From Alcanivoracaceae bacterium (GTDB lineage: Bacteria; Pseudomonadota; Gammaproteobacteria; Pseudomonadales; Alcanivoracaceae), in NCBI GenBank assembly GCA_027324795.1, contig DAHVSB010000009.1, positions 407 to 40,099 on the forward strand: a DNA stretch of 39,693 bases, written 5' to 3'. A program made the position numbers and the translations under genes. Of the stretch, positions 1 through 8,969 are shown piece after piece (positions within the stretch are counted from its first letter, which is position 1; each line of letters opens with the position of its first letter). The notes beneath the pieces are model-generated. The model was not told where the DNA came from and searched no databases. It saw nothing but the letters and a program-made list of their open reading frames with translations.

Positions 1-808
1 GCCCCCGCGGCAACCAAGGTAGCAGCGCTAATCGTCCAAGCCACCAAACCACCCCAGCTACCAAGCTAACGTGCAAACCAGAGATTGCTAACAAGTGTGC
101 TGTGCCGCTTTCTCGAAAGCGCCGCCATTGGCTTTCCGTTACATGGCGCCTATCAGCCACAACCAAAGCAGGCAAAAGTGCCTGCGCTTGCGGCCACGAT
201 GCCAGTTGTTGGCGTAATCGATAACTGATTTGCTCTCGCCACCAAGATAACCCCTGCGCGGCAGGATCACGGCTTACAATATGCTGCACCGTACCTTGAG
301 CAATCACACCACGGGCAAAATCCAACTGAACACGACTTAGCAAACCTTCGTTAACAGTGCTATGTGGTGGTTTTAAGCGCGCTTTTAACACCACGCTTTC
401 TCCACCCCGAAAAGGGGTTAACGCGTCTTCAGGCGAAGGGTAATACGCTAACCGCACCACTCCCTGATGATGTTTATCTTGAGTAATAAATTGAGCGTTT
501 ACAGTAAAACTATAGCGTTTGGCCCCGTAGTGAGTTTCCGTTTCCTGCCAAGAAAACGGCACCACCTCCCCCCTCACAAGAAGGGTTTCCCCTATATGGC
601 TCTTGGGCAGCCACATGGCCAAAGCCCCCTGCACGTGCCAGGCCGCCCACCAAGCCCCCAATATTAAGGCAAGGATGGCAAAAGCATATTTCCGCCTTGC
701 TCCACCCGCACAAAAAGGCAGTAGTAACAGCCACCACAACCAGTACCCCCAATGGCTGCCAGCCCAAACTTGCCAAACTACTGCTGCACAAAACGCCCAT
801 TGCCACAT
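1..808 (-). CDS. comEC: ComEC/Rec2 family DNA internalization protein, N-terminal part (truncated by window edge)
   Basis: Manual minus-strand translation from ATG at 808 (preceded in frame by TGA at 814-812) gives an open frame to position 1: MWQWAFCAAVVWQVWAGSHWGYWLWW...RFRESGTAHLLAISGLHVSLVAG. 'SGTAHLLAISGLHV' is the ComEC competence-domain signature. Not in the ORF track because it has no stop inside the window. Confidence 0.93.
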   Translation of the reverse strand, partial: MWQWAFCAAVVWQVWAGSHWGYWLWWLLLLPFCAGGARRKYAFAILALILGAWWAAWHVQGALAMWLPKSHIGETLLVRGEVVPFSWQETETHYGAKRYSFTVNAQFITQDKHHQGVVRLAYYPSPEDALTPFRGGESVVLKARLKPPHSTVNEGLLSRVQLDFARGVIAQGTVQHIVSRDPAAQGLSWWREQISYRLRQQLASWPQAQALLPALVVADRRHVTESQWRRFRESGTAHLLAISGLHVSLVAGVVWWLGRLALLPWLPRG

Positions 809-883
809 AAGTCACCTCTTGCCAAAGCATAAGGAGGCACTCACACGGGGGGAATCAGTAAAAGCCAGAAATAATTGTAGGTA

Positions 884-1573
884 TTACGCCGAAGTTACGG
901 GCTGGAGTTGGCCATTGTGCAAATTGAGCTGACGTTCACAACGGCGCGCAAAAGAGAGGTCATGGGTCACCACAATCAGCGCCAAATCCCATTCCTCAGT
1001 GAGGGATAAGAGCACATCTTGTATTTGTGCAGCGGTGGTTTCATCTAAGTTGCCCGTGGGCTCATCGGCAAGTATCACTTGTGGTTGAGCCACCAATGCC
1101 CGTGCGATAGCCACGCGTTGGCGTTCTCCTCCACTTAATTCGCTGGGTTTGTGATGCAAACGATGGCCCAAGCCCACCGCTTCTAGCGCATTTCGTGCCT
1201 GTTCTCTGGCTGTTTTCACCGACGCTTTGCCAATCAATAAGGGCATGGCCGCATTTTCTAAGGCGGTAAACTCGGGCAACAAATGATGAAATTGATACAC
1301 AAAACCCATTTTTTGGTTACGCAAGCGTCCTTTCTCACGCTCGGAAAGGCGTTGTATATCTTGCTCCCCAATAAACACTTTGCCTGCTGTGGGTGCGTCT
1401 AAGCCACCGAGCATATTTAGCAGTGTGGATTTGCCCGAACCAGAAGCACCAACAATCGCCACTGATTCGCCCGCGAACACCTCTAAATCAATGCCTTGCA
1501 GCACCGGCACCGCCATATTTTTATCGCGATATTGATGCTGCAATGCCTGCACCCTAACCACAGGATTACTCAT
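884..1573 (-). CDS. lolD: Lipoprotein-releasing system ATP-binding protein LolD
   Basis: Walker A GASGSGKST, signature LSGGERQRVAIARAL, Walker B VILADEPTGNLD; adjacent to the Lol permease. Confidence 0.95.
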   Translation of the reverse strand: MSNPVVRVQALQHQYRDKNMAVPVLQGIDLEVFAGESVAIVGASGSGKSTLLNMLGGLDAPTAGKVFIGEQDIQRLSEREKGRLRNQKMGFVYQFHHLLPEFTALENAAMPLLIGKASVKTAREQARNALEAVGLGHRLHHKPSELSGGERQRVAIARALVAQPQVILADEPTGNLDETTAAQIQDVLLSLTEEWDLALIVVTHDLSFARRCERQLNLHNGQLQPVTSA

Positions 1574-2801
1574 AACGCAATGCCTCCGCCGGAGCCACCT
1601 TACTAGCGCGCCAAGAGGGATATAAGGTCGCTGAGAAGCTGATTGTCATGGCAATAGTGGCAATGGTCAGCACATCACTGATGCGCAGTTCAGAAGGCAA
1701 ATAATTCACAAAATAAGCATTAAACATATTGGCGTTAAAGGTTTGCTCCACCCAAGCGCCAATATCAGAGATGTTAAGCGCTAACAAAACCCCAAGCCCC
1801 ACTCCTAAAGCGGTTCCCGCGAAACCAATAAGCGTACCTTGCACAATAAAAATACGCATAATACTCGCGGGAGTGGCACCTAGCGTGCGCAGCACGGCAA
1901 TATTGCCACGCTTTTCAGTCACTAACATGACTTGGCTTGACACAATATTAAACGCCGCCACCGCCACAATAAACGACAGCAAGAGCGTCATCATGGTTTT
2001 TTCCATCTGCACGGCTTGGAATAAATTGCCGTGGGTGCGGGTCCAATCGGAAGCCCAATACAAGCCATCGAGGTCCTGCGACAGCTCCCAACCTACTTGT
2101 GGCGCTTTGAATAAGTCATCCAAACGCACACGCACCCCTTCCACCGTGTTCGGTTGACGCAGTAAACGTGCTGCATCATCCACATGCATATAAGCAAACA
2201 AACCATCCACTTCCGCCTTCACACGAAAAATTCCTGTGACGTTAAAGCGCTTAAACCGCGGTGTTACCCCCGCGGGTGACAAGCTTGCCTCAGGCAAAAC
2301 CAATACCACTTGATCCCCCACGCCCACGCCTAGCTCTCGCGCTATGGCATAGCCCAATACGATATTGAAGGCGCCACTTTCCAAAGACTCCAATTCACCC
2401 CGCCACATGTGCTCACCTACAATGGATACCGCTTTTTCCTCGGGGGGTGAAATACCATTCACCATCACCCCTGTGACATGGCCACCGTGAGCCAACATGC
2501 CTTGCAGCTCAACAAAGGGCGAAGCCGCTACCACATTAGGGTGCTGAGATACTGTGTCGGCTAATGAACGCCAGTCTTGTACGGGTTCTGTGCCATGTAC
2601 CGATACGTGGGTTACCATACCAAGAATCCGCGTTTGCAATTCGCGCTCGAAGCCATTCATTACTGAAAGCACAGTAATGAGCACCGCTACACCAAGCATT
2701 AAGCCCAAGGTGGAAATCAGCGCAATAACAGAAATAAGGCTGTTACTGGTGCGTGCGCCCGTGTAGCGCAACCCAATATATAATGAAAGAGGTTTAAACA
2801 T
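1566..2801 (-). CDS. Lipoprotein-releasing ABC transporter permease (LolC/LolE/LolF family)
   Basis: MFKPLSLYIGLRYTGARTSNSLISVIALISTLGLMLGVAVLITVLSVMNGFERELQ... with four-TM MacB/FtsX-like architecture; overlaps the lolD start by 8 nt. Start placed at ATG 2801 rather than the track's 2810. Confidence 0.92.
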   Translation of the reverse strand: MFKPLSLYIGLRYTGARTSNSLISVIALISTLGLMLGVAVLITVLSVMNGFERELQTRILGMVTHVSVHGTEPVQDWRSLADTVSQHPNVVAASPFVELQGMLAHGGHVTGVMVNGISPPEEKAVSIVGEHMWRGELESLESGAFNIVLGYAIARELGVGVGDQVVLVLPEASLSPAGVTPRFKRFNVTGIFRVKAEVDGLFAYMHVDDAARLLRQPNTVEGVRVRLDDLFKAPQVGWELSQDLDGLYWASDWTRTHGNLFQAVQMEKTMMTLLLSFIVAVAAFNIVSSQVMLVTEKRGNIAVLRTLGATPASIMRIFIVQGTLIGFAGTALGVGLGVLLALNISDIGAWVEQTFNANMFNAYFVNYLPSELRISDVLTIATIAMTISFSATLYPSWRASKVAPAEALRYE

Positions 2802-2939
2802 GCAGCGCATTAAACATGATTATTTATAGAATGACCACAGCAATTGTGACGCTTATCTAGCCTTTTAACTATTAAACATGATTGAATAGAGCCTTCTTGC
2901 TTTAGCAATTGATTTTTGTGCCACAAATGGGGATAACAA

Positions 2940-3722
2940 ATGCGAATAACACTTGGCCGCTTGGCTGGCACTGCTTGCCTGGTTTTTGCGCTAACACAAC
3001 CAATCTATGCACAAGAGATGCCACAGCGCGGCGCCTCCAAGGCGGCAGTAGAGCAACGATTCGGTACGCCATTAAAAAAACACTCGCCGGTGGGTTCTCC
3101 CCCTATTACTCGTTGGGATTATCAAGGCTATTCTGTTTATTTTGAAGGTAACATAGCCCTACACTCTGTCTCCCATAGCGAAGGGGTAATTAGGCGAACC
3201 CCAGCGGCGCCGAGCAAGGCCGAAGAGCAAGTTTCAATTACATACCATGGAACCGTCTTAGAATTACCTTCTATTGATACCAACGACACAGACACCACCG
3301 AACAAGAGGCGCCTCAAGTCACAGAAGAAGTACCCAAAGCTGATTCAAACGCTGAAGAGGAATGGGATGGCAGCTTCCGTTTTGACCCTGCAACCGGCCG
3401 CATAGTGCCGACCTCTGGTGCGTCAAAAGACAGCGCTACCGAAGACGCTTCTGCCTCAACTGCAAGCCAGCCCCCCGAAGAAGAAGCCTCCACCGCTGAG
3501 GCGGCTGATGACCATGCATCTGGGCAGGAAGAACGGGATAACGCCCCTGCTGAAGACGAAGCCCTTAGCGATATCTCAGCTGATGAAGTGGATACCGCCG
3601 AGGAAACACCCTCAGAGGAATCACAGCCACAGGAGGTGGATGACGATTCCTCAGAGCCAGCAAGCACAGCCGAGCCTGAAACAGAGGAAAGCGGTGGTGG
3701 CGGCTTTCAAATGAACTGGTAA
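2940..3722 (+). CDS. Secreted SmpA/OmlA-like small-domain protein with long acidic low-complexity C-terminal tail
   Basis: N-terminal signal peptide (MRITLGRLAGTACLVFALTQPIYAQ) followed by 'MPQRGASKAAVEQRFGTPLKKHSPVGSPPITRWDYQGYSVYFE', resembling conserved gammaproteobacterial periplasmic proteins; then a Glu/Asp/Ser/Thr-rich tail ending GGGGFQMNW. Confidence 0.75.
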   Translation: MRITLGRLAGTACLVFALTQPIYAQEMPQRGASKAAVEQRFGTPLKKHSPVGSPPITRWDYQGYSVYFEGNIALHSVSHSEGVIRRTPAAPSKAEEQVSITYHGTVLELPSIDTNDTDTTEQEAPQVTEEVPKADSNAEEEWDGSFRFDPATGRIVPTSGASKDSATEDASASTASQPPEEEASTAEAADDHASGQEERDNAPAEDEALSDISADEVDTAEETPSEESQPQEVDDDSSEPASTAEPETEESGGGGFQMNW

Positions 3723-3744
3723 CCTCTTACACTTGCAAGGTCTC

Positions 3745-3773
3745 AACAATGACGCTTTTAAAGCGTCATTGTT
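3745..3773. terminator. Perfect 29-nt inverted repeat, likely terminator
   Basis: AACAATGACGCTTT-T-AAAGCGTCATTGTT directly after the stop of the 2940-3722 gene. Confidence 0.65.
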
Positions 3774-3805
3774 ACTTATAAGCCACTTCTATTTAGTAGA
3801 CCGCC

Positions 3806-4816
3806 ATGCCTGAATTTTTGCCCGAATGGCACCCGCAATGGGGTGTTATGATTGCTTGGCCACATGCCAGTACGGATTGGGAATCCAATTTAACGCAAGC
3901 AGAAAGCTGCTACCTGCAAATTGCAGCGGCTATTTCAGACCAACAGCAACTTCTTATCATTCACCAAAACGCCGAGCACAAGGCTCACATCCAACAACTA
4001 TTAACAACGCAAGGCCTCAAGCTACGCAATATTCATTGGCAGCAAACGGCCTACAATGACACTTGGACTCGAGACTACGGTCCCTTGGCAGTGCGCACAA
4101 ATGGCGCCATTGAACTGCACAAGTTTACTTTTAACGGTTGGGGGAACAAGTTCGCAGCTGAGTTAGACAACCAAGTATCAACTCACATCACTTGGCGGGC
4201 ACCTTTGCATATTCACCATGATTTTGTGCTTGAAGGCGGGGCCGTGGAAAGCGATGGGCGACGCAACCTGCTCACCACAGAAGCGTGCCTGTTAAACCCC
4301 AACCGCAACCCAGGTTTGAACCGCGAACAAGTGGAACAACGCCTGCGCGAAACATTAAAAGTACGGCGCATCTGGTGGCTAAAACATGGCTACTTAGCCG
4401 GTGATGACACCGATTCCCATATTGATACCTTGGCGCGCTTCTGTAACGCCTTTACCATTGCTTATATGCAATGCAACGACCCTGAAGACGAACACTACAC
4501 CGAGCTTCAAGCCATGGAGAAAGAGCTTTTTCGCTTAGCCTCCCTTGAGGGTTTTGACTTGCTGCCACTCCCCCTACCAACAGCGCAATTTGCACAGGAC
4601 GGCCGCCGTCTTCCCGCTACTTATGCCAATTTTCTCATCCTCAATCACAAAGTCCTGGTCCCCACCTATAATAGCCCCACTGATGAAGCCGCTTTAGAGC
4701 GCCTTGCTTCAGCCATGCCTGATTATCAGGTGGTAGGCATTGATTGCCGCGCTTTAATAGAGCAGCATGGCAGCCTTCATTGTGTGACTATGCAAATCCC
4801 CCAAGGGGTGCTATAA
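3806..4816 (+). CDS. aguA: Agmatine deiminase (peptidyl-arginine deiminase family)
   Basis: MPEFLPEWHPQWGVMIAWPHASTDW, NDTWTRDYGPLAV, FVLEGGAVESDGRRNLLTTEACLLNPNRNP, C-terminal catalytic-Cys context HGSLHCVTMQIPQ; followed by an N-carbamoylputrescine amidase gene. Confidence 0.93.
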   Translation: MPEFLPEWHPQWGVMIAWPHASTDWESNLTQAESCYLQIAAAISDQQQLLIIHQNAEHKAHIQQLLTTQGLKLRNIHWQQTAYNDTWTRDYGPLAVRTNGAIELHKFTFNGWGNKFAAELDNQVSTHITWRAPLHIHHDFVLEGGAVESDGRRNLLTTEACLLNPNRNPGLNREQVEQRLRETLKVRRIWWLKHGYLAGDDTDSHIDTLARFCNAFTIAYMQCNDPEDEHYTELQAMEKELFRLASLEGFDLLPLPLPTAQFAQDGRRLPATYANFLILNHKVLVPTYNSPTDEAALERLASAMPDYQVVGIDCRALIEQHGSLHCVTMQIPQGVL

Positions 4817-4844
4817 AGCGATTTTTTAACCATGAGATGACGCC

Positions 4845-5747
4845 ATGCGCCTTGCTGTAATACAACAAGCAAATAGTGCTGATATAGCTGCTAACCAAGC
4901 TCGCTCCGAGCAACTTATACGTGCCGCTGCCGCTGAGGGTGCCGAGCTAATTATGCTCCAAGAGCTGCACAACAGTTTATATTTTTGCCAAAGTGAAGAC
5001 GTGGCTAATTTCGACCTAGCTGAAACCATTCCAGGTCCATCCACATATTGGCTAGGCCAGCTCGCCAAAGAGCTTAATGTGGTGCTAGTAGGCAGCTTAT
5101 TCGAGAAACGCACCACAGGCCTTTACCACAACACGGCTGTAGTCTTAGAGAAAGATGGCACCCTAGCGGGTTGTTACCGCAAAATGCATATTCCTGATGA
5201 CCCGGGCTTTTATGAAAAGTTTTATTTTACTCCCGGCGATGCCCAGTGGAACCAAGGCGGCAGTGGCTTTCAGCCCATTAATACTTCTGTGGGACGCTTG
5301 GGGCTATTAGTGTGTTGGGACCAATGGTATCCCGAAGCCGCCCGTTTAATGGCTTTGGCTGGTGCAGAGATACTGCTATACCCCACTGCCATCGGCTGGG
5401 ACACCACCGACACAAAAGCCGAACAGCAACGCCAATTAGGTGCTTGGATTATTGCCCAGCGTGCCCATGGGGTAAGCAATGGCTTACCAGTAGTAGTGGC
5501 TAACCGCGTGGGGTTTGAACCTTCACCCTTGGCAGATGCTCCTGGCGGCGGCGTCGATTTTTGGGGGCATAGCTTTATTTGCGGACCACAAGGTGAAATG
5601 CTTGCCCATGCCGCCCATCAAGAAGAAACAGCGCTTGTGGCAGACATTGACCTTAAACGCAGTGAAGACGTGCGCCGTATTTGGCCCTATTTACGCGATC
5701 GCCGCGTAGATGCCTATGGCGAACTCACTAAACGCTTCATAGATTAA
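4845..5747 (+). CDS. aguB: N-carbamoylputrescine amidase (nitrilase superfamily)
   Basis: LQELHNSLYFCQSEDVANFDLAE, YRKMHIPDDPGFYEKFYFTPGD, LLVCWDQWYPEAARLMAL (Glu-Lys-Cys triad contexts). Confidence 0.94.
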   Translation: MRLAVIQQANSADIAANQARSEQLIRAAAAEGAELIMLQELHNSLYFCQSEDVANFDLAETIPGPSTYWLGQLAKELNVVLVGSLFEKRTTGLYHNTAVVLEKDGTLAGCYRKMHIPDDPGFYEKFYFTPGDAQWNQGGSGFQPINTSVGRLGLLVCWDQWYPEAARLMALAGAEILLYPTAIGWDTTDTKAEQQRQLGAWIIAQRAHGVSNGLPVVVANRVGFEPSPLADAPGGGVDFWGHSFICGPQGEMLAHAAHQEETALVADIDLKRSEDVRRIWPYLRDRRVDAYGELTKRFID

Positions 5748-5761
5748 TACCGGAGGCGCCA

Positions 5762-6511
5762 ATGGCACACTTAGAGATTCTCGGCCATCGCGGCGCCCGC
5801 GGTGAAGCCCCCGAAAACACACTTACTAGCTTTCTACGGGCCAGTGAAGCAGGTGTGCATGGCATTGAACTTGATGTACGCATGAGTCTCGACGGCGTAC
5901 TTTATGCTTTTCACGACAAAACCCTCAGGCGCACCACCTTACAAAAAGGCAAGCTACATCTAAAAAACAGCCAGTTGCTTACACAACTTGATGCCCGCCA
6001 CGCCCTATCCCAATGGCCTCACCAAGAGGCCATTCCTAGCCTAGAATCCGTACTGATTGAGTGCCCGAGCCATCTTCACTACCAACTTGAAATCAAAGGC
6101 TTTATGCCAATGCCTTACCTAGATGCCTTGGTCCTGCAATTAAAGACGCTTATAACCACGTTAAACATTGGCCAGCGCGTGGTGGTTACGTCTGAGGATG
6201 TGAATGTACTACGGCAACTCAAACGAATAGCGCCTGACATAAAGCGCGGTTATGTGTGCCAGTACCATCATCGTCTGCCCATTAGCATCAGCAACAGGCT
6301 AGGCTGCCACTGGCTAATTGCCAACCACGCCTTAGTCAACGCCCGCCTAATGAAAAAAGCACGTAGCAAAGGCTTGAAAGTCTCATGCTGGACAGTGAAT
6401 GATTTGGATATCGCTGAACGATTAGCGCAACTCAAAGTGGACAGCATTATTACCGATTACCCCACGGCTATGCTCGCACACTTTCAACAAAGGTCTCAGC
6501 CTCTGGCCTAA
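5762..6511 (+). CDS. Glycerophosphodiester phosphodiesterase family protein
   Basis: LGHRGARGEAPENTLTSF, GIELDVRMSLDGVLYAFHD, C-terminal CWTVND...VDSIITDYP: GDPD signatures. Confidence 0.93.
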   Translation: MAHLEILGHRGARGEAPENTLTSFLRASEAGVHGIELDVRMSLDGVLYAFHDKTLRRTTLQKGKLHLKNSQLLTQLDARHALSQWPHQEAIPSLESVLIECPSHLHYQLEIKGFMPMPYLDALVLQLKTLITTLNIGQRVVVTSEDVNVLRQLKRIAPDIKRGYVCQYHHRLPISISNRLGCHWLIANHALVNARLMKKARSKGLKVSCWTVNDLDIAERLAQLKVDSIITDYPTAMLAHFQQRSQPLA

Positions 6512-7670
6512 GAAAACAGCGAATTTGCTCTTTCTGGCGCCGCGCATCGCTTAAACCTAGCTCAATTAGCGCCGTAATAAATTGCTGTTCAAACAAAAGG
6601 TAGCTCACGGCTGAGGCGCCACCTCGTCTGGTTCCTCCCGTGCCACGCAAAAACAAGCGCAAACGCCAAGGCAACAGATGTAAAAACTCCGCTGCGATCT
6701 CATCGATGCATTCGCTTGGATAAATTTTTAGTACTTCTATTTCTCGCAAGTTGCGTTTTTTACGTTGTTCAGGACTCAGCAGAGCAATGGTTTGATTAAT
6801 GCGCTCTAAGCGTTCCACATCGCTTTCTAAGGTGTCCACAAACACACTATCAAGTACATGCCCGAGTATTTGTGCCATGGAAGGATAAGGTCCAGCATCT
6901 TGGCGCTGAAACTGACGTTGTTTTTGACCTGAGACCCCTATCACCAACACTCGATTCGCGCCCAAGTGCAACGCTGGGCTAATTGGTGATAGCTGCCGCA
7001 TGGCGCCATCACCGTAATAGTTATGACCTACTTTCTGCGCTTGGAACAACACCGGTAGAGCAGAGGACGCCAGCAAGTGCTCAACATCTATTGCCGCACG
7101 CTCCCCACGACGCCGGGTACGTTGCCATGGCTGTATGCCTTCCTTAGCTTGAAAGAAAGCCACTGATTCATTGCTTGAATAGGAAGAAGCCGTCACGCTT
7201 AAGGCACGCAGATGCCCTGCATCAATACAAGTTTGAATTTGTTTAAACGGAATGACTTCTGCCAGTAGCTCAGCAAGCGGTGTGTTATTTAACAAAGCAC
7301 TGCGACGGGGGGTGGTGCCAGTAACAAATGCCGGTAGTGCCCAATGTAATAACTCTTTTAGAAAGGCGCCCACATTGGTTTTATAAACATGGGCGGGTGT
7401 TAAAGCACGCCAGGTGCGCTCAAGGCCGCGCACAGCCACACGAAAGTTATGGGAGCGGGCAGCTAGGCCCGCCGCATTAATGGCTCCTGCTGAGGTGCCA
7501 CAAATCACAGGAAATGGGTTGCACTCACCAGGTGCAATCAGCTCCGCAATCCCCATTAAAACACCCACCTGATACGCCGCCCGCGCGCCACCGCCCGATA
7601 AAATCAGGCCATTAGGCAAGGTATCAGGACAAACTTGATCACCCGAGGAAAAAGGCCACCAAGCATCCAT
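6468..7670 (-). CDS. Patatin-like phospholipase family protein
   Basis: LSGGGARAAYQVGVL, ICGTSAGAINAAGLA (GxSxG nucleophile elbow), YYGDGAMRQLSPISPA. Confidence 0.93.
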   Translation of the reverse strand: MDAWWPFSSGDQVCPDTLPNGLILSGGGARAAYQVGVLMGIAELIAPGECNPFPVICGTSAGAINAAGLAARSHNFRVAVRGLERTWRALTPAHVYKTNVGAFLKELLHWALPAFVTGTTPRRSALLNNTPLAELLAEVIPFKQIQTCIDAGHLRALSVTASSYSSNESVAFFQAKEGIQPWQRTRRRGERAAIDVEHLLASSALPVLFQAQKVGHNYYGDGAMRQLSPISPALHLGANRVLVIGVSGQKQRQFQRQDAGPYPSMAQILGHVLDSVFVDTLESDVERLERINQTIALLSPEQRKKRNLREIEVLKIYPSECIDEIAAEFLHLLPWRLRLFLRGTGGTRRGGASAVSYLLFEQQFITALIELGLSDARRQKEQIRCFLRPEAETFVESVRA

Positions 7671-7673
7671 AAA

Positions 7674-7910
7674 TTACTCGTTACGATTATCCATGGCATT
7701 GTAGCTCAAGGGTACCGCTTTCACTTCGCCCTGCTGAGCATCACAAGCACTTGGTTTACCGCCACAAACATCGCACCCCTCTTTAAATCCTAAGGCGCTC
7801 ATACCGCCGCAAGAGCCTTTAATGGGCTTATTGGCAAAAATAACACCTAGGGACATCAGACCAAACAGCACTGAAAAACCAAGCACTGTGGCAATAACGG
7901 TGGTTAACAT
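7674..7910 (-). CDS. nqrM: Na+-NQR maturation protein NqrM (DUF539)
   Basis: Single TM helix followed by Cys-rich GSCGGMSALGFKEGCDVCGGKPSACD; located after apbE in the nqr operon. Confidence 0.92.
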   Translation of the reverse strand: MLTTVIATVLGFSVLFGLMSLGVIFANKPIKGSCGGMSALGFKEGCDVCGGKPSACDAQQGEVKAVPLSYNAMDNRNE

Positions 7911-7914
7911 GGCA

Positions 7915-8967
7915 CTACTCCTCTTTTAAATACTGTTTGAAAGCCGCGGTCATGGTCTCGGCAAACCTTACTCCTTCATCTTGCGCCTCGCGCTCGATAA
8001 AGTACACCTCTAAACCCTGTGCTTCTGCAAATGCTAGGCCCTCTTTAGGACCAAGCACGGTGAGCAAGGTGGCCAATCCATCCGCCAACATACACGATTC
8101 TTCAAGCACAGTGACAGATGCCAACTGGTGCTCCACAGGCCACCCAGTGCGGGGATCTATGGTGTGAGAAAAATGCCCCTCTTGGGTGTCATAGAAATTA
8201 CGATAGTCACCTGATGTTGCCACTGCTTTGCCATGCAAAGCAAGTATCGAGCCTGCCTCGCGTACTTGAGTATTGGGGCGCTCCACGGCAATAAACCAAG
8301 GTTCACCATCGGACTTATACCCGTAGGTGCGTAAGTCCCCGCCAATATCCACTAACCAGCCCGACACTCCTAGCTCGGTTAAACGCTCGCCAAGCAAATC
8401 CACAGCGTAGCCTTTAGCGATGGCGGAAAAATCTAAATAAATGCCGCCTGGCTGCAAAACTTCGCGTCCTTGCTGGCGTGTTTGAATTTTTTCCCAACCC
8501 ACTTCTGCCTTTACCTGCTGGATTGTCTCAGCAGTAGGCGTGGTTTCGGAACGTGCCTGTGGTCCAAACCCCCATAAATTAACTAAGGGCCCCACGGTGG
8601 GGTCAAAGGCACCGTGGCTGATGTCAGCAAGCTCAAGAGCAGTGGTTAAAACTAATGCAAATTCAGGTGGCACCGTATGCCAAGTGCCCGCCTCCGCTTG
8701 GTTATATTGTGAAATCACAGAATCGTGCCGATAAGTGCTCATTTGCTGATTGACAAGTTCAAGCAGCTGTTCAAGCTCGGCATTCACTGCACCAAGGTCC
8801 ATACCTTCGGGCAGCTCGCTCAAACGCACCTGCCAGACGGTGCCCATGGTTGCACCAGAAAGCTGATATTGAGGCGGGGGCGGCGAAGAACAAGCAAAAA
8901 GAAAGACTGCAACAAACAGAAACAGGGCTCTAAGGCCCTGTTCTGCGCTAATCCAGTTAGCTCTCAT
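7915..8967 (-). CDS. apbE: FAD:protein FMN transferase (lipoprotein)
   Basis: Lipobox FLFACSS; MGTVWQV; YLDFSAIAKGYAVD; WLVDIGGDLRTYG; directly downstream of nqrF. Confidence 0.95.
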   Translation of the reverse strand: MRANWISAEQGLRALFLFVAVFLFACSSPPPPQYQLSGATMGTVWQVRLSELPEGMDLGAVNAELEQLLELVNQQMSTYRHDSVISQYNQAEAGTWHTVPPEFALVLTTALELADISHGAFDPTVGPLVNLWGFGPQARSETTPTAETIQQVKAEVGWEKIQTRQQGREVLQPGGIYLDFSAIAKGYAVDLLGERLTELGVSGWLVDIGGDLRTYGYKSDGEPWFIAVERPNTQVREAGSILALHGKAVATSGDYRNFYDTQEGHFSHTIDPRTGWPVEHQLASVTVLEESCMLADGLATLLTVLGPKEGLAFAEAQGLEVYFIEREAQDEGVRFAETMTAAFKQYLKEE

Positions 8968-8969
8968 GC

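Noticed and set aside
510-830. 106-aa minus-strand ORF from the track
   Set aside because: Wrong frame; overlaps comEC, whose conserved signature is in another frame.
3314-3714. Antisense and +1-frame ORFs (3314-3667 minus, 3418-3714 plus)
   Set aside because: Long alternative frames are expected in a low-complexity GAA/GCC-rich coding tail; no start context or recognisable motif.
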